A DNA stretch of 64,000 nucleotides, taken from positions 2,232,001-2,296,000 of the forward strand of contig JAOVFP010000002.1 of the NCBI GenBank assembly GCA_025738555.1, given 5' to 3'. The position numbers and the translations under genes were made by a program. Every line of letters begins with the position of its first letter. The first letter of the stretch is position 1. The notes under the pieces were generated by a model. That model searched no databases and was not told the origin of the DNA. It saw nothing but the letters and a program-made list of their open reading frames with translations. This stretch comes from Cyathus striatus (Eukaryota > Basidiomycota > Agaricomycetes > Agaricales > Nidulariaceae). Below are positions 59,931-64,000 of this stretch, piece by piece.

Positions 59931-60037
59931 GAAGAGCGATGACAGTGGTGATGTGTCACCAGTTATCAGTTACCGACAACCGGTGACAGAGAAGACAACG
60001 AGCATTACATTGTTGGCGGCTATGTTATGGCATCAAT

Positions 60038-60120
60038 GACACACTGGCTCAGTTGGTTAAGCACACCATATATTTGATGACTAAGCCATAGCATAGACTT
60101 GGGTTCAAAACATATCCAAT
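60038..60120 (+). other. tRNA-like segment with pol III A and B boxes
   Basis: TGGCTCAGTTGG at 60045-60056 fits the A box and GGTTCAAAAC at 60102-60111 fits the B box. The acceptor and T stems do not pair well, so this looks like a decayed tRNA or a tRNA-derived SINE head rather than a working tRNA. Confidence 0.35.
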
Positions 60121-60427
60121 GCAATTTGTTTTATTAATATTACAATAAATGTATAATAAATACTAATAAAAGTCTGCACAGATTCCAAGGAAGTCTTTGT
60201 TACAGAATTCCACGTAATCTGCATGGAATTTTCCATTCCATATAAATCTGTGCAGAATCCGTAAGAATTCCATATGGAATATTTCCTTCATTATAGTGAT
60301 ACCTCAGCCAATTCTTGACCTCCCATATTCCGTACAGATTCTGCATAATCCACATGGATCTGTACGGATTCCATATGGATCTGTACAGAACACCCAGGTA
60401 AGCGTAAAGAGCTCACTCATCAAGGCT

Positions 60428-60665
60428 TTATAACTCCCAACAAGATTTCAAGTAACGCCCCGCATCAAGATCAAGCCGCTATAACACAACACATAGTCAA
60501 ATTGAATATAAAAATTTGTTGGAAGGTAAGGAATAAGGTACCGGAAGCGAGGGTCGTGTCGGAGCTTGTCTGCATGGAAAACGAAGCGCATGAAGCCCTG
60601 GGATATTTTTAGATTTGGGAGGCGCGTGATGCTGTGAGGGTGGTGCAGATGTCGATGTGATGTGT
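60428..60665 (-). CDS. 3' end of an unidentified conserved-looking gene
   Basis: Minus-strand sequence ISQGFMRFVFHADKLRHDPR (about 60630-60545), then an intron (GTACCTTATTCC ... GTTATAG), then LDLDAGRYLKSCWEL and TAA at 60428-60430. Phase across the intron is not fully resolved. CpG content is normal, unlike the mobile elements. The KDZ element inserted about 5 bp past this stop, that is between this gene's end and the lectin gene's start. Upstream exons should lie between 60.7 and 61.5 kb. Confidence 0.35.
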
Positions 60666-61232
60666 AGATGATTGGTGGGGGTTGAGAATGATGATGGGTT
60701 GAGGTGTGGTGAGGTGTGGTTCGTTGAGTGTTAGGAGATGGTGTGTGCTTTGGCCTTGAGTAGTTGGTAGGCTGGGTTAATCATAAATGAAAACTGCATT
60801 TCGAACGCGACATGAAAAAACCTACGTGATGCATCCGAATCAGTTCCACAGAAGGTGATTCATCCCTGTAGGAGGCAGATCAGCATCATCGTCAAGTTGA
60901 AAGTAAAATGTCAATTGATTATGCCCTTGTGTCCTTGTTGAATCGCATGGAAGGAAGGAAGAAGTGAGCTAAGATGGAATCATCAGAAATCATAGAACAG
61001 AACGGAAGTGACAGCCAGTGAGTGAGGGAAAAGTTCAACTTCGGCCCTTCCCATCGAGGTTGTTTCGTATAGAAAGGCATCTACATCGATAGCCTAGACG
61101 CAGTGTTCCCATAGCTTGAGGAAGGATCAGATTGGTGTAAGTAATGTATATGTATGTGGTCTAGGGTGTAGAAGGAAGAATTGCGGTTGCATGGAGATGG
61201 CCCTATGGCTTTTCAAGCGCCATCACTAGAAT

Positions 61233-61475
61233 TTAGAAAGATGCAGACATGTCGGAATGCGGCACGACACGATACTGATTATCCAACGCACGACATTCAA
61301 AATCAATCGTGGTTGGCACGTTTGGGAACCCGGAGTTGAGGTTATTAGGAGAACCCTGAGCATGTCTGACAGTGATGTTTACTGCGACTTCTTCAGTTGA
61401 GAGCTGGACGTCAGACGGTAGAACAAGTAGAACACCGAATCGGATACATCCTATAGAGGCGGGAAAATATCCCAT
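61233..61475 (-). CDS. Unassigned frame with normal codon use
   Basis: MGYFPASIGCIRFGVLLVLP, then mixed sequence (STEEVAVNITVRHAQG, TTIDFECRALDNQYRVV). It looks like beta-strand-rich protein and may be an exon of a minus-strand gene; no family recognised. Confidence 0.3.
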   Translation of the reverse strand: MGYFPASIGCIRFGVLLVLPSDVQLSTEEVAVNITVRHAQGSPNNLNSGFPNVPTTIDFECRALDNQYRVVPHSDMSASF

Positions 61476-61985
61476 CTGGTGATCCAGTGGGTCACTTGAC
61501 CTGCATAGCCTTTACTGTGTAATGCGAGAATTCTTGAGGAAAGTGGCCCAAAGGGTACTTAGATTCGCAAGGTGAGGTAAACGACATGTATAGACTGGAC
61601 GCTTGTACGTGTTTAGATGGTGTAGAGGGTGGGATAAAGAGGATGGATTTGATTTAGTCTGAAGGCGGTGTGGAAGAAAGGAATGGGGAACAAACAAGTC
61701 CATACAGATTGTTCACTGTCAACGACGACGACGACGACCCGGTGTAGAATACCCTCGGACTCGGAGGTAATTCGCCTGGTGATCCGAAGTAGGACTGCAG
61801 TCCAGGCTCAAGTCTGCGTGTCACCCAGCTCGCGCTCTGTCCCGTCCCCACACGCCTGCTCTTTACTGACATACGACACGAGAAAACACCAGATATTGAT
61901 CTGTACAGCATCCATCGTACGACCCACTCCATTGTCCTCTCTCTTCCTACCACTCACACTGACACAACCCAGAACACTATTAACA

Positions 61986-64000
61986 ATGCCAGCCAAATAC
62001 TCGCACGTAAAAAAACGAACAGCCTCGGGTCTCCTCAGAAAATCTGGGTCCCAATTAACCATCACCAAAGACCCCTCGCATGTACCCCACTCCTACCACC
62101 ACTCCCACCACCACCAACATAACAACTCCCACCCACCCAAGCTGAACCCGCACATCGACCGCGCCTTAAGTGCAGTATCCCAACTCGAGCGTGCAATAGC
62201 CAAGATCCTCCTCATCCGCTATGAGCAGGACATCGCCAGGTTGTTCAGTACGAGGCTATACAGCATCTGCCTCGTGCATCTTCCTACTTTCGTCATGCGC
62301 TGCAGTGCCCTAGGTGGACCTGGCTGGCTCGCGTGGAATTATGACAGCGAGGAGGTGAAGGATTTTATGCGGGGCGCTATTGCGATGGATATGCGCCAGG
62401 CCGGGGAGAGAGTCGCCACCAAGAGTGTGTTATGGAGTTATACTGCCTTGAGGCATTTCGTATGTTCCCTTCCCTTTGTGTTTCTTGCTCGTTATTCTAA
62501 TATCGAACTGTAGGCCCTCTCGAATAATGTCACGATATGCCACAAACGCGGCCTGCACTCCCTCCGTCTTCTCCCGCATTACCCGCTCCTCAAAGCACAC
62601 ATGGAATCCCTCGAATCAATGCCCCCTGCAACATTCAGCAAGCCCCCGCATTTAGGCTCCTTAAGGGAGGGATTAGACGCGTTAGACGAAGCGTGTCGCA
62701 CTTTCGAAATTCGTTCCTCCTCTTCTTCTAGTTCAAACTCGTCCTCATCGCCTTCACGTTCATCTTCATCTTCATCCTCCTCCTCTGCCTCCGCCTCTTC
62801 AGGCCCCGATTTAACAAAAGAAACTCAAGAAGACCCACCAACACTCCACCAAAAACTAACCTACGGCTACGAAAAAGCCGCCCAAACGCTCTGGAGCGTC
62901 GCGCGCGAATTCGATGTGAGAGGGTACGGTACTGTTCTGCGCGAAAAGCTCACTAACAAGTGGTGCGATTGTGGATGCTCTACGGATCATCTTGGCGAGG
63001 TGTGTGAGCGCACTGTTAGGGAGGAAGAGGGCGAGTGTGTGCATCATTCGCATTCTGGGAAGAAGGGGAAGAATTCGAATGGGAGTGCGAATGTGAATGG
63101 GGGGAAGGGAGAGAAAGGGAAGTATAGAGAGTGGGATGGGCGCGGGAGTGGTGTTTTTGGATGGGAGACCGGGGAGGAGGAGGATGTGTGGGAGGTTGAG
63201 CTTGATTTTGGGGGGGAGGGGGAGGATGTTGGAGGGGATGAGGAGGGGGATGAGGATGGGGGGAGGGGAGATATGACCATTGGGGAGATGATGGATTGGA
63301 GGTATTTTAGAGCTGAGAGGGAGAAAGAGGAGGTTTGTGTTTCACTTTCGCTTTCCCTTGTACTCTTACTTTCCGACTTCCCCCTACTTCACTTTCACGT
63401 TTATATTCCAATCCTCCTTCTTTCTCTTCACCTTCACCTTTGCCCCTCCCGTCCTCTCACCTCTCTTCAGACAATGCTAACACCTCCATCAGGGCAACAA
63501 ATCCTTCCGAAAAGGCAACTTCCAACAAGCAGTAATGCACTACGAGGCAGCACATTCTATCGAGCCCGAGCTGCCGCACTATCAGTTGAATTTGGCAGCG
63601 GCGTATTTAAAGCTTAACAAGTGCATTTTTTCCTTCCTCCCTCCCATACGCAACAACTAACACACACATCTCAGCTGGATTGAAGCCGAACAAGCATGCA
63701 CCAAAGCAATCACACAGCACCGGAGTGAGAAGGGGTATTTCCGCCGAGCGAAGGCGAGGAAGATGTTAGGCAGGACGGGGGAAGCTGTTGATGGTTCGTC
63801 TTTGCCTTCCTTCTTTGTAAAGTGGAGATGTTGATAAAGAATGGATAGATCTTAGGAATGTGTTAAGGTTGCAGCCGGTGAATAAGGAGGCGTTGGCCGA
63901 GTTGGGGATGTTACTCCCCCCTCCTGTTCCTGCTGCTCCTGCGATGTCGGAGGATAGAGCGGATTCATCGTCGCGCGATTCGAGCTCCAGTTCAAATTCA
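61986..64000 (+). CDS. TPR-repeat protein (3' end beyond window)
   Basis: Start ATG 61986 in context AACAATGCC; exons 61986-62459, 62514-63332, 63493-63620, 63675-63793 and 63849 onward, all GT-AG with consistent phases. N-terminus basic with a His-rich loop (SYHHSHHHQHNN). A helical domain (LERAIAKILLIRYEQDIARL) comes next, then a Ser-rich linker, a Cys pair (KWCDCGCSTDH) and an acidic Gly/Asp/Glu region. Then come classical TPR units: GNKSFRKGNFQQAVMHYEAA, PELPHYQLNLAAAYLKL, EAEQACTKAI and KARKMLGRTGEAVDDLRNVL. TPRs are docking surfaces; the last block resembles Hsp70/Hsp90 co-chaperone or RPAP3-like arrangements, but I cannot assign an orthologue. It ends in Ser-rich sequence at the window edge. 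Confidence 0.8.

Larger units (their letters stand above)
51336..60414. mobile_element. KDZ transposon, coding copy (9079 bp)
   Basis: The A terminus CAGTAATTTACACTCCCCC (51336) and B terminus GTAAGCGTAAAGAGCTC (60414) are the same as in the array-bearing elements. For about 170 bp the A ends match closely (TACCATACAGAATTTATATAGTGGCTATTATTATTATTAG). Flanking ACTCATCA on both sides is a perfect 8-bp duplication. A second A terminus at 51526 shows the left end is duplicated. Inside: a CxC5/CxC6 KDZ transposase (minus), a second acidic/basic gene (minus), a Lys-rich short frame, a GC-rich repeat block and a tRNA-like segment. Three TGA stops and one frameshift make the transposase copy defective as it stands. 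Confidence 0.93.

Noticed and set aside
58652..59959. 435-residue minus-strand open frame
   Set aside because: Pro/Leu/Ser low complexity produced by a G-rich repeat; open in several frames.
60038..60120. Functional tRNA gene
   Set aside because: A and B boxes are present but acceptor and T stems do not pair; kept only as a tRNA-like segment.

Overview
This is a transposon-dominated stretch of a fungal nuclear genome, most likely an agaricomycete basidiomycete. The evidence is short GT-AG introns of about 50 nt, a secreted ricin-B-type (CBM13) lectin gene, Tramer-like Copia, chromodomain Ty3/Gypsy, and above all KDZ transposase genes of the CxC5/CxC6 cysteine-cluster type, a basidiomycete hallmark. 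The species cannot be named from the sequence alone. Ordinary single-copy genes occupy only the right end (49.4-51.2 kb and 62-64 kb).

Layout. 0-6 kb: degraded host genes (a partial hypothetical gene, a WD40-repeat gene, another hypothetical) and a GTGACA-rich minisatellite. 6.1-27.4 kb: a plus-strand Ty3/Gypsy element, here called G0, cut apart by later insertions: minus-strand Gypsy G1 (6815-14400), a non-coding 8-bp-TSD element at the edge of G1 (14403-15635), two nested and rearranged KDZ-type non-autonomous elements (16280-19191) and minus-strand Gypsy G2 (20351-26788). For G1 and G2, removing the insertion and one target-site copy restores the G0 reading frame. 27.4-34.7 kb: a second KDZ non-autonomous element, a truncated KDZ transposase gene, a G1-family LTR, a third non-autonomous element (32315-34185) and Gypsy debris. 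36.5-43.7 kb: a Copia element whose 3' LTR is split by a 3-kb palindromic element. 44.8-46.5 kb: another KDZ non-autonomous element. 47.5-49.4 kb: a solo LTR and low-complexity DNA. 49.45-51.2 kb: an apparently intact 10-exon secreted lectin gene on the minus strand. 51336-60414: a 9.08-kb KDZ transposon with a CxC5/CxC6 transposase and a second acidic/lysine-rich gene, flanked by a perfect 8-bp target-site duplication and sitting 138 bp upstream of the lectin start codon. 62-64 kb: a TPR protein gene that runs off the window.

Main result. The 9.08-kb KDZ element shares both termini with a family of 1.7-2.4-kb elements that carry no genes and are filled with 30-94 copies of a 19-bp repeat (GTGACACTAAGTGTTGAGT and variants). 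8-bp target-site duplications define three members exactly. One rearranged pair is explained step by step by nested insertion followed by inversion between inverted termini. A second signal runs through the whole window: decay by C-to-T change at CpG. In-frame stops in the mobile elements are nearly all TGA, often where a conserved Arg (CGA) is expected. LTR pairs differ mainly at CpG. The palindromic TCCGTACGGA motifs in the KDZ termini decay to TCTGTACAGA.
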